The notes: generated from the sequence alone by a model not told the origin. A stretch of DNA of 64,000 bases from Casuarius casuarius (GCA_003342895.1 PTFA01000087.1:1884708-1948707), one strand, 5' to 3'; positions 22,901-37,262 are shown, numbered from the stretch's first letter. A program made the numbers and translations.

Positions 22901-25900
22901 ATATGCACAGAAATGGTGCTGTGTAATTAATGACTGAATCAATTTTATCTTTAAAAAAACTTATTCTTAAAAGGCGAGACATCAAAAATGTCCAAATCCT
23001 TTAAGGGAAGTAGGATCTTTGATTTTTTAAATCAGACTGTCATTTACTCTGCAAACCTTGAACAAAGAAGATTGCATTGATACTCTGACACTGCAATGCT
23101 GTGACAGAACTGTACTTATGCAGGGGGAGAGGAGGTGTGCTTACAATGACTTGCCAACTGTTGTAGTGGCTATATATTTCTGTTATGCCTGAGTTTTATA
23201 TTAGAGACCTAAGTTTTCCATTGGTTGTGGAGTGCTGAAGCNGCTGGACAAATTTTTAGCCTCTGCTTAGCTAAAAAACAGATACAGAGTACCACCTGAG
23301 GCTGTTAGCACAGTCTGCAGGCATTACCTTAAATATTTGGAAATTATCTGTATGCACAGTTTCAAATTGANTCAGGTTTGGAACAGTAGAGAAAATATTA
23401 ATGTGTTTCCATGAGCAGTCATTATGTGTTGTAATGCTGCTGATTTTCCTGANGAAAAACAGCCTTCCTTAATTATCCAATTATCTTTTTACAGTAAAGA
23501 AGTTTCTGAAGGAGTGAACTACTCATTTTTTGACTTATATTTTGGGTAGCTGTACAGTAAGTTAATTTTCTCATAACATTGAGCCAATGGAAAAATAAAC
23601 ATGTTCATCTTCCTATAAGCAAACAATATGAATGATGTATTTGCTTGACAGCAATAGGAATTATACAGAAAATACANAGGGTTTTTGTTTTCAAGAATAA
23701 ACTTTATTAAAAGCAAACAAGCTTGCAGGATGGCTTTTAGTTGTAGAAATAGGTAACATAAATATATGATGTGTGATATAAATGCTTAAGGTTCNTGAGT
23801 CTTTTCTTAGATGCAATGAACTTTTCCAGAATATTTTTCATGCTCCAGCTACAAAAGCAGATTGAAATATGATGCAAAGTGGATAAAAGTAGCAAACTAA
23901 TTAGGTGCTGTGTTGTAGTGTTGACAGGTTGATGGATCTATTATAGTGGAAATGCCTTTGCTGTAATGCCCACTATGTAACTGCTTGTAATAAAACCAAA
24001 TGGCTTTTGGACTTTTTTTAATCTTTCTTAAATACACAGACATACTTGCACATTTTCCTTTGTCTGCCCTCTGCTCATGCTTTGCCAGGCACTTCCTCGC
24101 ATGCTGGAAGAGCAGACTCTGTAGCCAGAAGACATGTTTTAGGAGGCAATGATGTTCAAGGATTGTGTTTTCATGTAACATGCATCTCACAGCTGGCTCC
24201 GTATTCTGTTTTTCTGCTGCTTCATGGGCGTGTTGCTTTCTTGCTATTTAGTAGCCTAATTATACAAGGAGAGGCCTGACTGTGGAGAAATCATAGTTAA
24301 TTGGGATGCTTTTCCTTTTTATAAGACAGATAAGGCAGAAGTTTTCACTACTTTTCACGGTGATACAGATGTTTGCTCTATGCAAGTAGTTTCAGATACC
24401 CACTAACATGCTACTACGCTGAATAATAATGATTCAGTTGGCTCTTGTTTTCCTCCTCCTGTAAGACAAACAGAACTTGATCACTTGCCTCAGGTTAACT
24501 GACAATACTTTTGGTCACTGATTTACTCCAAAGCCTTGTATGTGTTCTTCTGCAGGAGTTCTGCCTTTTTAATAGTAATGCTGCTTTTGGAAAAAAACAT
24601 GCTGATCACTGTTCCCACAAACAGTTTAAAAATGTCTGTGTGTAGTCATACTAACATGACCACCAATTTTTAAATGTATGACTTTAATTACAAATGCAGT
24701 ATTAGCGCTTCGTATGGGTGTTCTTCTGGACTAGTTGTATTTTAATGCTGCAGTTGAGACNGTCCTTTAACAGCTTTGTTTCAAGAGGATTGAGCTGATA
24801 TTCCCACAATTATCTTCTTAAATGCATCTATTTGTTTCGCGTTGCAAACATTTAGCAGTCAGAGATCTGTAGTTTAGAAGTCTATATATTGTAATCATGT
24901 ATGTTGCTGCTTTGGCTCTTCTCATTGCCCGTTGGGTTATAAACATTAATAGTCATATTTGTCTTCCTTCCTAGACAAACAGTGCCTTCTGGATTTCTTT
25001 ATGACTTGTTTCATCCACTTGAAGATCCAAAATATTTTTCTACTAGATAACTAAATAGGCTTGCTCTTTCATATGCATCAGTGATTCTTAGATGTGTACT
25101 TTTGCAACTTCTGTCTTTGCAGGGCACAGTCATTTGATAATTAACAAAGAAGCAAACTATGAAGTTCTGATTGCTACCTGTTGACTTCCCTGAAAAAGAG
25201 ATTACGACTACTTCAGATGAACTCGGGTCTCATCCCTGAGCATATTTTGCAATAGCTTTTATTTGAAGAGGCCCTTTGTGACAAGGTTTATGAGATTGGA
25301 AGGTGGTTACAGTGCAAATGCATAGCCTGATTATGAACCTTTCTCTGAAGGATTAAGTAGAAGTTGGTGCCCACGTTGTTGCAATTTCAAGCTGCAAGCC
25401 TGATTAACTGAAAAATGTTTTCCTAAGAGTTCTATTTTTAAAATAAATTCTTCTTTAACCAGTGTGGTACTTAAGGTGGGTTTTCTTTTCAGACTGAGAG
25501 AGATTTGAGTTGTTTAAGTTACAATGGCATTCTCAATTGTTATTAAATACCTTGCAATATGAGGGAGATAATTAATTGAATGACTTTGGAAATTCATCTA
25601 TTTAAAATCACCTTCAGAAGCAACTGTGCTTAGAGCTTATAAGCAAGACGAATTGCAGTTCTACCCCTTTTCTTTGGCATTTTCAGTCTACAATTAGTTT
25701 AAAGACAGTAGTGGAAAAAAGGATGTGAGCTAAAAGTATTGTGAGGGACTAAATTCCTGACTAGAAGNACATCAGGTAAATAACAGGACCTCCTATAAAC
25801 TGACTTTTTGCTGTTCACTGGATGGTGTTCCTAACTGACAGGGTTTGAACTACTTGTGACTCTGTAGATCTATCTTCTTGACGAAAACACAGTTTTTTTA

Positions 25901-27270
25901 AGCTAGGTAAATATCAGTCAAATCTAAAATACTTTGAAACTACTTCTTTCCTTTTTCAGATTACTTGATGTTTCAATGCACTTTCATTTTTCTAAGTGCA
26001 TCTTTGAGATAAATACTATGGTCCAAGTCTTACAAAAAACAAGTTCTAGCTTACTAATCAGAGGCTCAGAGTTTCCCCCGTATTTCTCACGTGACAAGTT
26101 ACACACAACTTGGACCAAAGAGAACGCTGAAAACATTGAAACTGTTTATTGGGAGGTAAGTTACAAAAGGGCATATAAAATAACATACAGCAAAGGAAGC
26201 TCAGCCTTTTTGTAATGCAAGGTAAGAGAGCTGATCAAATACTGTGAACTGTTTATTTATGACTACTCAATAGATGTCACTGAGATAAACAGTATCCATG
26301 TGGATAAGAGCTTCAGAGAAGGTCAGATGCTTTTAGAAACAATGAAATACTTCACTGTGACAATAGTTTGAGTTTTCAGGAGTAAATTTTTTCTTGGAGA
26401 CATTGAGACTCTCAAATTTAAAGACTAAGGAAGAAATCTACCTCTAAGACAAACTGTTCTGCTGATGTCCACTCTCGAATATCTAGAAGCCTTTTTGGAA
26501 AAAGAAAAACTGGATTTGACCTATGACTGGTACGGCAGCCAAACTTTCTGTTGGAATTTCACTGTAGCTTCTTATTCTTGGATACTGAAACACTTCTAGA
26601 TTCTTACCATTAAAAACAAAAATTTCCATTTTGTGTTCTTGTATTAAAACTCCTGTCATTTCATTCCATGAAATGAAGTTGATGTAGAAGAAGCTTTCTG
26701 AGTTAGTGGCCATACAAAAATATTAAAGAATATTGTATGAGGACCAGAGCTAAATTAAATAGGGTTAAAGAAATGGTTTGCCTTATCAAGGGAAAAAAGA
26801 AAGTTAACTCAATATTTCATTTGACCCAGAAGAGTGTTTCTCTTTCCCTATAAATTAAAGGGAAATAAAATAAGCATAAGCATTTTGATATTTCCAGAAC
26901 AAAATCTTTGGGGTTTTGTTCTTAAGTATCTACATTTAAAATGTGGAACACTNCTTATTTAAAAAAATTCATCATTTTTACCTGACTTTATGAATGCTTC
27001 TTGTTATAAAGCTTAATTTTTGGTGCATGAAATATAGACAAACTGTTTTGATTTACACTGTAAACAAGTAGGGGATCAACCTTTTTTTTCCTAAAGAAGG
27101 CTTCTTGTTCTTAAGAGCTTGTGTAGATTTTTGTGAGTTAAATTACACATGGAAGAAACTTAGACAACTGGCTTAAAAGAATAAAGCTGAACTTAACTAT
27201 CTGGATTATTTCACATGGCTGCCATTCTGACAGGGCTACCAGCCTGGCTGGTAAGCAGAGAAATAGAATG
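19991..27270. other. Intron 1 block without recognised gene
   Basis: About 7 kb of AT-rich sequence. Upstream gag remnants of the 19.3 kb element may extend into the first few hundred bases. Open frames of 60-97 codons appear on both strands with no recognisable product. No RNA gene found by eye. Confidence 0.4.
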
Positions 27271-27361
27271 ATTAAAGTCCTGGCAATTGTAGCAAACTAT
27301 ACCACTACCTGGAAGNATTAAAGTCCTGGCAATTGTAGCAAACTATACCACTACCTGGAAG
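27271..27361. repeat. Exact 45-bp tandem duplication with N at the junction
   Basis: Bases 27271-27315 and 27317-27361 are identical 45-mers beginning attaaagtcc and ending ctacctggaag, separated by a single N at 27316. Perfect identity plus an N exactly at the joint suggests an assembly overlap that was not merged rather than a biological duplication. Confidence 0.95.
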
Positions 27362-28120
27362 AAAAAAAATAAACTTGTTCCAGTGATTAGTCTATTGTTT
27401 CATGTCTGCTGTGTTTAACTCTGTCATGAATACACATCGAGCTCATATATCCCACCTTTAGATCAGAGCAAAAAGATTAATAGTTTCTTAATGTGAAGAA
27501 GAGGCAGAAAAAGATCAGGATCCACATAGATGGAATAAGGAATTATTCTGGCTTTTGAGAACTATGCAAACCATTCTATGGGCAACTGATTTCCTGTAAT
27601 CGGGGGGATTTGAGTGCTTAGAAATTTTTCACCATTTTGGCTATTCAGTCCTCCAGTTTCTATGGAGGACAGTTTCCACTTTTCCATGGATTTTAGTGTA
27701 GGATTGATAAGATCCAAAATAAGAGTAAATTATTTTATCTTTGAGTGGAAGACCTTGCATTCCCTGAGCCTTCTTAGGAAGATTGTCTTCATTTGATATA
27801 CTTTGCTATAACTATAAAACTATCTTATTAAAGCAGGAAGTCTTGACAACATACTTAAAAGTTTGTTTCCCTTACGGTGGCAATTAACCTACAGCAGCTA
27901 CAGCAGTTGGTGCACTGACTCTTCAAAACCCCTTGGNAAAGGCTGAAGAGGGTAAGCACAACCAGGAAAGGACAGAGTAGTATATGGGCTTTGCTCAGAT
28001 TTCACAAACAAAAGCAATTATGTTGGCTAGAAAAGATCATTCGTTACTGAACTCAGAGATGACAGCAAGGTGGAGCAGACTTTGCAGAGACAACCAGAAT
28101 GCAGAATAAAATTAAAGAAA

Positions 28121-28200
28121 AGAACTGGAAGGGTTCTTTAAAGCCATCTAGTCATTTCCATTCCCATCATTTTGGCTGGAGGGATTAAAGTATGATTTAA
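28121..28200 (-). mobile_element. CR1 3' tail fragment, reverse orientation
   Basis: The wording 'gaactggaagggttctttaa' then 'gccatctagtcatttcc' matches the reverse complement of the CR1 3' UTR ('ggtcatctagtcca' type). Only the terminal 80 bp or so is recognisable. Confidence 0.5.
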
Positions 28201-31200
28201 GCAGCTGAAGGGGGTAGAAGATGAGAGGGATAGGAAAGGAGTAGGCAAGAGCAGAGAAGCTAACCTCCACTCTGGTTCCTATTTCCTTACCTAAGAGCCC
28301 CCATTTTACATGACACTGTCATTTGATCTCATCCCCTCCTTTGCCTCTTAAAATATTACCCATCTCTTCAGTTCAGTTTTCTCCAACGATATCCGTCTGA
28401 GTTGACATTCCAACTAAAATTAGGAAGGCAGATTTCAATCCTTCTTGCGGAATCTCAGACCTCTTTATAAAAGTGCAGTACTTTTTTCCTCTCCATTTGT
28501 GGAAGGTTCTGGAACCTGTAGCTGGAGTGAGTTAATCCTGAATAAAAGCCTACTGCTTTTCACAGACCTCATTAGATTCAGCTCAATTACATTTGATATT
28601 AAGGATTGCATAATTCAGTGTATTTTAGGTGTAATCTACTGTCTCAAGATACAATAGATCGTCTGGGGTATATGACTTCATACATACTGGTAAGTGTATT
28701 ATGTAGTGGGCATAAAGAACTTTATGGTTAATGAAAAGAAAATCACTGCAGAACGAGCATCTGTGACAACTGCCAAAAGGATTATATTTTTATTAGACAA
28801 GAGTGACAGTAGATACCATATTTTGGAACAGACTTGGAAAAACCACTGAGAAATTAGGGTTGAAGTGATATTCTACTTGTATGATTTGTATGCACAAACT
28901 CAGCTTTAGGAGCTGTAGCACTAGCTTATTTTGTCATTCGCTAGGTTTTATGCTCTGTTCTCTCTCCGTGTTCCCTGTTCAAGCAAAATAGCTAGAACTG
29001 TCTTTAACGTAGGACAGTAAAATTGTCAGTTGAAAATGAAACTAGTTACATGTGTTTTAAAGTACCCAAGAGAATGGGCCATTAGGACCCCATTGGGAGA
29101 ACCAGTTCTCTGTGCTGGTATGGGATTCTTCCCCTAGACATTGAGGTAATGCAGATGATCTCTTATTACAGAGAGGAAATGTAATTATCCAGCCAAAATT
29201 TCCAGAAACAAAGCATCTCACTTTTCAAATTATTCCTGTAATTTAAAACTCTAAATTCTTATTTGGTTTCTTTAAGGTGTATAAATTGTGTCCTGTTTGT
29301 CACTCTCTCTGAATTTGGAGGTTAAGTGTGGATCTCCTACGATATCTAACTATAATAAAAAAAAATATGAGTTTGTTTTGTGTGGAGATGGTTTAAACTG
29401 ATACTGGCATCTTTTCATCACAATCTTTCAATAAATCNTGGATATTTAATTATACCTAGGTTAAACCATTCTCCTTTAAGTTCTTTGGGTCAGGGANGTT
29501 GTAGAGTATCTCAAAGATGCAATGGCATAAGCCAATTGAGACAAGTAAAATACATGGTTGGGTCACGTTTATTTTATGCATGACTCAGTGCCCTTTCCAT
29601 CTGCAGGTCATAAGGTGCTTACAGTCAGTGCATGCTAATGTGAGTAGGTTTTAGAAGGATGCTGAAACTGGAAACAAAATACTGGCTTAAAGAACAATGG
29701 GTAAATTTTATTATTATTCTTTTTCCCCAGAAATGTTTAGTTTCCCAGCATAGAGCACAATTGTCAGCTCAGGGCACCCTCATGCACTGTTGCAGGGGCA
29801 ATTCCTCCATCAGTTGCTTTGTAGTCATGAGCCTGTTAGGGTGACTTACTGTTGATTGGGGTGGGCGATGTTGGTTGTATGGTATACAGTGTGAGCCCAT
29901 TCAGTTCCTAGCAGAGACTTGCACTTGTACGAAGCAAAGGTGAAATTGTGGTCCCACTGTACTTGATAGCAAAACTTGATTTCATTAGTGATGTAATTCT
30001 CCTCCCAGCTGAATCCAATGGGACTTAATTCCATAATTAAAGCTAAGTATATTCATCTGTCTTCATACTGGCACTTAATGCAGTAATATTCTTGGGGCAC
30101 TTATTTTTTCTGTTTAAGCTCCACTGTGTTTAAAAAGGCAAAACTGATCCCTGACAGTTCTGGAGGTTTTTTTTTAAACAAAGTAAGCTATTTCAATAGA
30201 TATGCACAGAAAAGTGTACATATAGGTCACATGTAATCAGTGCTAGCTTTGCACTGGAATAGCATGCCAGAACCTGCTTCAGGCATCAGCTGAGCTGCAG
30301 TCCCTCCCCAGCCTATGTATTAGGCTTTCAGTACCTCTTCCCAGCATCTTTCCATACAAATTGATCGTTCCGTATTACTGTAATTATAGACACATGAATG
30401 GCAAGTAATTCAGGTAAAAGCCCTTAGGTATGTGCCTCTATGGAGCGCAGTACAACGCTGATGTCTGTGGCCGATGACTAGGATCCACAGGTAAAGCTGT
30501 AGTACTTGAACATCAAGGAGTACACTATGTGTGTAGTATATACATGCCCACTGAGCGTATGCAAATAAATACTGTGCAAAGGAAGTCACTTCTGTGTGAT
30601 TGTGGCTTCAGTCTGCGGCTAACACTTGTAGATCCTTGTAGTTTTGCCCCACTCCTGTGAGTTCAGTGGAGCGGATCAGTGCAGGATCCATGTGAGATCA
30701 AGAAACAGCATTTTTATGGAATTCTGTGCAAGTCTCTTTAAGTAGCTGCTGCCACACCTACTTCTGTGCACAGCAAAAAATCTGCAGAAACCCCAAGCTA
30801 TATACATAAGTACTTCTTACATCCTGTGAAACAAAGGATGTGAAACAAAGGTGGAGGCCTGTGATGTCAGCAGCAGCAACACAGCTTTGTTTTACCTGAT
30901 CTTTTATTTCCAAAAATGCATGCTCTGAGATGGGAGGGCGGGGAAGATTGTTAAAAGCTGCTCTTCTGTTGCTCTGCTTCCCTTTTTTCCTCCTGCTTGG
31001 CAACCTCCACACCTGCTGTTCTGACTACTAAAAATTGTCCTTTCTTTTGTCCCGAGAGTGTTTCTGCTTCAGAGGAGAGGATAAAGGATTCGCTAGCATC
31101 TTCTTCTGCATTGTAACTTTTGAAATCAAGTTCTTGTTAACAATTCAGCGCTCTTGGGGTTCCAAAATTTAGTTTTGCAATTAGAATAGCTATGACCTAG

Positions 31201-31900
31201 TATGGTTGCAGTGGTACAGGCACTTAAAGCTCTTAAAACTGGCTTTTTAAAGTATTCCTTAAATGTATGGTAGTCAAAATTTCATTGCCTGCTGCAGTAC
31301 AAAGCTGGCACAGTTTATCAGGAATGAGGCAAAAGAATGGGTGAAAGGAAGCTCCTCCCCTCTTCTGCCATGCAGTTTTCTTCTCTCCAACATTCGTTGA
31401 TTCAAGGCTCCCATGCAGTCCCCTTTTTCCTTAGCTGGTGTGGTGACAGCTCCCTATGCTGTCACAGTCAGCTTGAAAAACTGCCTTCACATGTGATGTT
31501 ACCGAGAGGAATATATGGAGCATTTGGCTGTACCATCACCNATATCTTAAGGAAAAAGGCCAGTTCTTTCTCACTCAATTCTGATGAGTATTTTTCCATC
31601 ATTTTCATTAATGAAAGNGATGAGTCTTGACTGAAATGTTTCCTAGAATTCAAAGTTACTTGACTCCAAGGGAAGACTAATGGCCAGTTTCAGATTTCAA
31701 AAGTGAAAAAGGCTTGTCCTTTGAACGAATTCTTAAAAAAGCCACCCCTTCCCAAAAACAACACATACAGACACACCCAAATAGATTAAGTGCAGAATTT
31801 TGCCAGTTCACCCCAGGCAACCATCTGGGCTATTTTATTTCTCAAAGCCATATTCCTACCAGCATTAAGGGTATACCAACAGTACCATGTAGTATAAAGA
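28201..31900. other. Intron 1 block without recognised gene
   Basis: AT-rich intron. A small direct repeat 'tgtgaaacaaagg' occurs twice around 30824-30850. The segment 29900-30035 has the phrase 'ctgaatccaatgggacttaa', typical of an old sauropsid repeat, but too little remains to name it. No coding evidence. Confidence 0.35.
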
Positions 31901-31904
31901 TAGC

Positions 31905-32300
31905 CAAACTGGCTCTAAATGAACCAGCCTAAATATTGGAAGCCACCCACCCTTCTTCACAGGGTAGACAAGCCTGCACAGAGCTCTATGCTAGCATGGC
32001 TAGGATGCTTTCAGTTCCTGCTGTAAAACTGGCTAAGATACTGCCCTAGCCTGCAGTGTACTGTTGAGATGTTTTCCTTAGGAGGGCTGGAATAATACTG
32101 GCAAAATACTTGTAATGCAGACCCATCAAACTACACATTGCATTGGCATAGTAAAACGATACAAGAAAAAAAGTATTTTTGCTAGTTTAACCACAACTGG
32201 CAGTTTCTTCCAGTGCTGTAACATTAGTCAGGAGCTGCACCCTTTCCTAACTGAGCTAACTGTGCCAGCAGTATTAGGTCGTTTTCCCATTACGAAACAT
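31905..32300. mobile_element. Possible relic of a non-autonomous DNA transposon
   Basis: Phrases such as 'cacagggtagacaagcc' (31959-31975), 'ggcatagtaaaacgata' (32145-32161) and 'tttttgctagtttaaccaca' (32176-32195) resemble short transposons of turtle and crocodilian genomes whose ends read '...tagacaagccc'. Terminal inverted repeats were not identified, so this is weak. Confidence 0.25.
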
Positions 32301-35054
32301 TCTTTTCTTAAAATGTGTTAAATAACACAATAACATCTTTGAGCAGGAACACCACTTTCCACTTCAGTACTTGCAGGCTGGAAAGCCATTTGACAGCCTT
32401 TGGGAAAGCACCAGGTCTACTGCTGTATGATATGGATGGCATGCTTAAGGTGATAACGTTGTAGGGGTTGGTGCCTGGTAGTTAACCAAAGCTTAAGTAT
32501 GACTTGCAGCCTGTACAGGGGTTTGTATATGTAAGTAATACATGCTAACACAACAAAAAAGCTTTTCCCTTCCTACCCCCTACAGTGAAGGGAAGGTCTG
32601 ATGTATGTGTGTGTGCTTGTAAGTATAGTGGCATTAACTGTTCATTTAAATAAAGTTAAATGCATGATTCTAGGATCCAGGCAAATCCTAAAAGACGTTT
32701 TCTCTTTTTATCTTTGACTCAAGATTTTTATGCTTCTTAGTATTTTTTTTTAAATTAGACTGTAAAGAAATGGAACAGTGTTCATATCTGTAAAAGTAAG
32801 CATCCTTTCTACAGCTGGTGGAGAGAATGAAAAGTTTCCTTGAGAATTTTGAATCCCTTTGAATTTGACATATTTAAATTGAGCCTTTCTGCTGGGTCCA
32901 CTTTAACTTTTGCTCAATTTATTCCTCATGTTTTCAGTATTGAGCATAATGTTTTACAAACCCAGATTAACAGAAAATTAGAAACAAGTCTGTTTAGATA
33001 CACATAATGATTAAAAATGTTCAAGAACATTTAAGCAAAGTAAAACTTAGGTGTCAACAGATTTTTCACAGAAAGCTTTATTTTTTTGGAAGAGGCCATT
33101 TTAGAAGGAAAATACACTAGCTACCTTCACTATTGTGTATATATACATGCTCTCAGACTCTAGAGCAATGCAGTAATGTATAAATTAGCAATATTTGTCT
33201 ATGACTATTAGACTTGAGAAGTTTTAACAAGTCTGCAATAAAACTTTAGTCTTACCTTCCTAACTTCCTTTTAATTCTCAATAACCTCTTTAAAATTACA
33301 TGAAATACTGTTCCCACTAAACTAGTTGAATTCATATTATTAGAGACTTNGAACAGTGCAAAATTTTAATTTAAAATATATTTGCTCTGGAGCTATACTG
33401 AACATAGTTAAAAACACAAGCTTAAGCTTCCCTAGGGAAGAGCTTTGCGTTTTTTAAAAGTTGAAAAGATATCTTGATTAACGGTAGAGATTTATAAACA
33501 TTTTTAAATGAAACCTATCCTGCTCTGAGGCTCCTTTAAAGACTACTACAAAATGCAAATATTTCCATATCACGCCTGCCTCATGGGAGACCAAGCAGGT
33601 CATTCATGACTTCAGAGTCAAAATTGTGTTGTTTTAGATCACTTCATTCCATGAATAGGCCAGACTTGACTATTCTGTCTTACTAGATTTATTTATTCAG
33701 TTAATGAAGCAGTCGGAATAGCCAGCCATAAGAGTTGGAACTAGCAGCTGGTGCACAAAATCATTCAGCAGCTTTGTCTGACTCTATAAACTAGATATAT
33801 ATCTGAACCTGAGGTTTGTCTTCAGAAGATTGGTTTAATTCATTAAAAATAAGGATTCTGGATGACCATAGTAAGTCTTTGTCAGGTACCTATGCTTATG
33901 CTGGTGTAGTACGCATAAATGAGAATGTATACATATTTCAGTCTTTTAAAACAACTAAGCNCAGCTCAGAGCATTAAGAGGGGTTGCAGCTGTTGGCTGC
34001 AGAAGGAATTTTGCTTTCAAGAAGTGAAAAAGTTGCCAGTAACTTGTAGCTGAAGTTAATTATTGACATCAGTAAATCATCACAACAACCATTTTGATAT
34101 TATTTTTACACAGCAGACCATCTCCAAGAAGTAATTTAGGTACTTTTTCCCAAAATGAGATCTAATGTTTACAGTGAAGGGCCAGTTATAGGACAGACAA
34201 AAATCCTAACTTTTCTGATCTCCGTCAGTAGTAAATGCAGTAAAACAAATACTTATCCTACGAAATATAAATATACAAGGAATTGCAACAAGAAATTAAT
34301 CACCTAAACTTTATCTGGAATGCTGCAATAGTTATGTCATAGTAATATCTTTAGTATTGCTTTTGAGACGGTGAGGAATTGGGTTGCTAATAAGGATTCA
34401 TGCTAATTTAGGGAAGATTCTGATCAGTTTAATTTTGTGATGGAAAGGTCAGAACATAGCAGTGATTCTCTAAAATTAGTTATACTCTCGTATTAAGGAA
34501 TCCTTGACTTCTAGATCAGTCTTGTGCAATGTACTGTGCGGTCAGGGTAGGCACTGTTAAAATCCTTTTCCGATTTGCATGCTCGTGATATGTGCCTCAG
34601 GCTGTGTTGGTGTAGGACAGGTTACAATGGCTGACTAAACATATTGGTGAAAATGAAAGGGGTAAAAGAAAAGATAAATGACTGACTTTTGTATGGTAGT
34701 TGACAGTTGCCGCATGTATAAGCTTCTTGGCCTTANCTTACTGATAACAGCTATTAACTGCACGAAGTTTACAATGCAGTCTCCAGGCTGCACTTAATTA
34801 ATAGCTTATTTTTAGGACCCATGCCTGTTGTCCTTTCATGGCTATTTGGAGAATAAGGGTACATTGTTTGAAACAACACAAACTAGTTCATATTTTCAAT
34901 TTTAAAATTTATTTAAAATTATAAAAATAATTATAAAAATTTTAAAAAATTATAATCTATTAAAAGAGGGGGAAGAGTTCTGTAACTAAATTAATGTAAT
35001 ATAAATTTATTCATCTTTAGCAATACTGAAAACATAACTGCATGCATTTCCCTC
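32301..35054. other. Intron 1 block, including a very AT-rich tract
   Basis: No gene or named repeat. Bases 34892-34965 are almost pure A/T with overlapping 'aaaattataaaaat' inverted repeats and could be a flexible or hairpin-prone AT tract. The rest shows only short chance frames. Confidence 0.4.
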
Positions 35055-35130
35055 AGTTGTGTAGAGACTTGCACATGCTTAACTTCAAGCATATGCGCTA
35101 AGACGTTTTTGGGAAAGAGACACTGAACGA
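35055..35130. repeat. Half of a palindromic sauropsid repeat
   Basis: The phrase 'gcacatgcttaacttcaagc' then 'atatgcgctaag' is one arm of the same ancient palindromic repeat type seen at 6835-6956. The partner arm is not recognisable. Confidence 0.45.
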
Positions 35131-36114
35131 TTTTAATGCTGCCCTCTATTCTAAAGGATTTTCTACCGGTAATTCCTTTGCATAGGTCTGTTTTAATCAT
35201 TTCAAATAAGACAACTGTCAACTTAAAAGTAGGATCTGTTTTTCATAAACATTTCTTTTGAGGTTATTGTAGTGTGAAACCACATGTTTTCTTAATAATC
35301 AGGTTTCCTTTCATGCCAATTATGTTGCTGCCTTTGTTATAAGTGTGTGGTTTTATAGCGTACATTAACTCATACTAGATGCATTTTTCAGTATGTTTTA
35401 ATATGTGAGAGTGAACAGAGCTGGACTACAACTTAGGTTCAGATCACAGCCTTCTGTTTTCCACCTAATTTTAAGCAGCTTTCTCAAACACTGTGTCTGC
35501 CTTGGCTATGTTATTCAGCCCCTTACTGATGGCACACTCCAACCTGTTGTTNCCTGTTGCCTGATCCTCCCTCTCCGAGCCGTGTGTGGGAGCAAAGCTC
35601 ACATGTGTCTGAGGTTAGTAAGAGTGTGCCCAGGAGGAGAGTGGAGAATGAGAAGGGATTAGGGAAATCAGAGCCTTCTTAGGTGTTATTTAATCATGGC
35701 TATGGAAGATGACTTCCATGCCTCAAGAGAATGAAGGAGGAAGTGGAGGGAAGCCCATCACTACAACCGCCACCCTGGCATGATTTCCCAGAGGCAGGAC
35801 ACTGGCAATTGCTAAGATTTGAGGGCCTGCAGGAGGTGAATGTGAAAAGAGAGACATCTTCAGTTATGTCACATGTAGTGGAACATTTTGGCCCATATAA
35901 TTATGTTTGTATGTAGATGTACCTGTCTCAGTATAACAGTGGCACGCCAACATATCTTTTGATTAACATTATGAGAATTTGCAGAAGCTGTATGGCTCTT
36001 CGCACTTTTGCAGTGTTATAATTTTATTTACCCTGGAAGAATTGGTAGCTATTGGGATATTTATTAGGACCTTCTGGGCACTAACAAAAGACAGAATTAT
36101 ATCACAACCTTACC

Positions 36115-36535
36115 AAAAGTTGTGGAGCCAGAAGTAGGAGTAGGTATAGAAAATATGTTCTTAAAGGAAGGATTATAAGACCTGGAAGTTGTTAGTCTAG
36201 GAAAAGACTGAGTGAAGATATGATAGCACTTTCTGTATGTATTAGTTCAGGATGACACAGAGAGAGGTGTACCTTATGTATCTGCAGACAAATGGCTCTC
36301 CAGCTCTATTGAGGATATGATGGGCTTGAATTGTAGCAAGAGAACTATGAGTTAGACATGAGATTAGAGAAACACTAGAAGTGGATTGCCCAAGAAAGCT
36401 GAAAAAACCTCCAATGATGGAGATTCTGAGAACTTCTGCTAAGAATAGTTTAGATGTACTTAATCCTGTGTTAGAAAGATGGATAAGATGACTTCTTGAA
36501 TTCTTACTAGCCTATTTTTCTGTTGTTCTATGCCA
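36115..36535 (+). mobile_element. CR1 LINE 3' end, forward orientation, decayed
   Basis: In CR1 order, the sequence shows 'gtctaggaaaagactgagtg', 'aagatatgatagcac', 'gatgggcttgaattgtagca', 'gttagacatgagattagaga', 'agtggattgcccaagaaagc', 'cctccaatgatggagattct', 'gataagatgacttcttgaat' and the terminal 'ttgttctatg'. These are the 3' end of ORF2 and the 3' UTR, ending at the short terminal repeat. It is frameshifted, with stops, so it is an old 5'-truncated copy. Confidence 0.8.
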
Positions 36536-37167
36536 AGAACTAACGTGAGAGACAGTGCTGATGTATTTAATAAATACTCTTGCTAGAACCTTTTGTTCTT
36601 TCTAATAACAAAAAATGCAAAATGTGTAATGTCTCTCAAACATCTCTCTTCTAAACATAGTTTTTCTTTTTCTTTGAAGTAAGGGAAAAATTATTTCTAC
36701 ATAAAATCTCCTTGCCACATGAAATGGCAGCTTTTCTTTCCAATGATTCATTGATTCCTTTCTAGAAAACAGCTAGATAAAACTATAAGGGTAACCGAAG
36801 TAGTGAACATAGCAGCAAAGTAAGAGCTAAAATGTCGCAGTATGTGACTAAAAAGCAAAATATGGCCTAGTGATCAGATGCATCGATTTGATCATTGCAC
36901 CTAGAGTACATGGTGAGAAGGGAGGTTAAAGGCAAACAAGTTCAGCTTCTGGAGCAGTGGTGAGATTAGAAGCTATAGCACAACCAAAGATTTGGTCAGT
37001 AGAAGGAAAAAGCTACCCACCTGTTGTATCTCACTTTACTGTCTGTTCTCCCCGATCACAACATCACAGCAGCATTCTTTTGAATTTTGTTCTCTTTAAA
37101 TCATTCATTGTCGCATCTTCTGATAGGGAAAGCAATATTCCTAACATAAGCGTTATACGATGACGAG

Positions 37168-37262
37168 ATAGCAAAGCACTTTAAAAAAGCTGAGTAAGGA
37201 CCATTATTTCCATTTCATGTCAGAGATGTTGAAACACGGGGAGAGGGGAACAAACCCTCTCA
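37168..37262 (-). repeat. MIR-like SINE relic, reverse orientation
   Basis: The order 'gcaaagcactttaaaa', 'ccattatttccatttcatgt', 'cagagatgttgaaacacggg', 'gagagg' follows the reverse complement of the MIR core. Ancient and partial. Confidence 0.5.
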
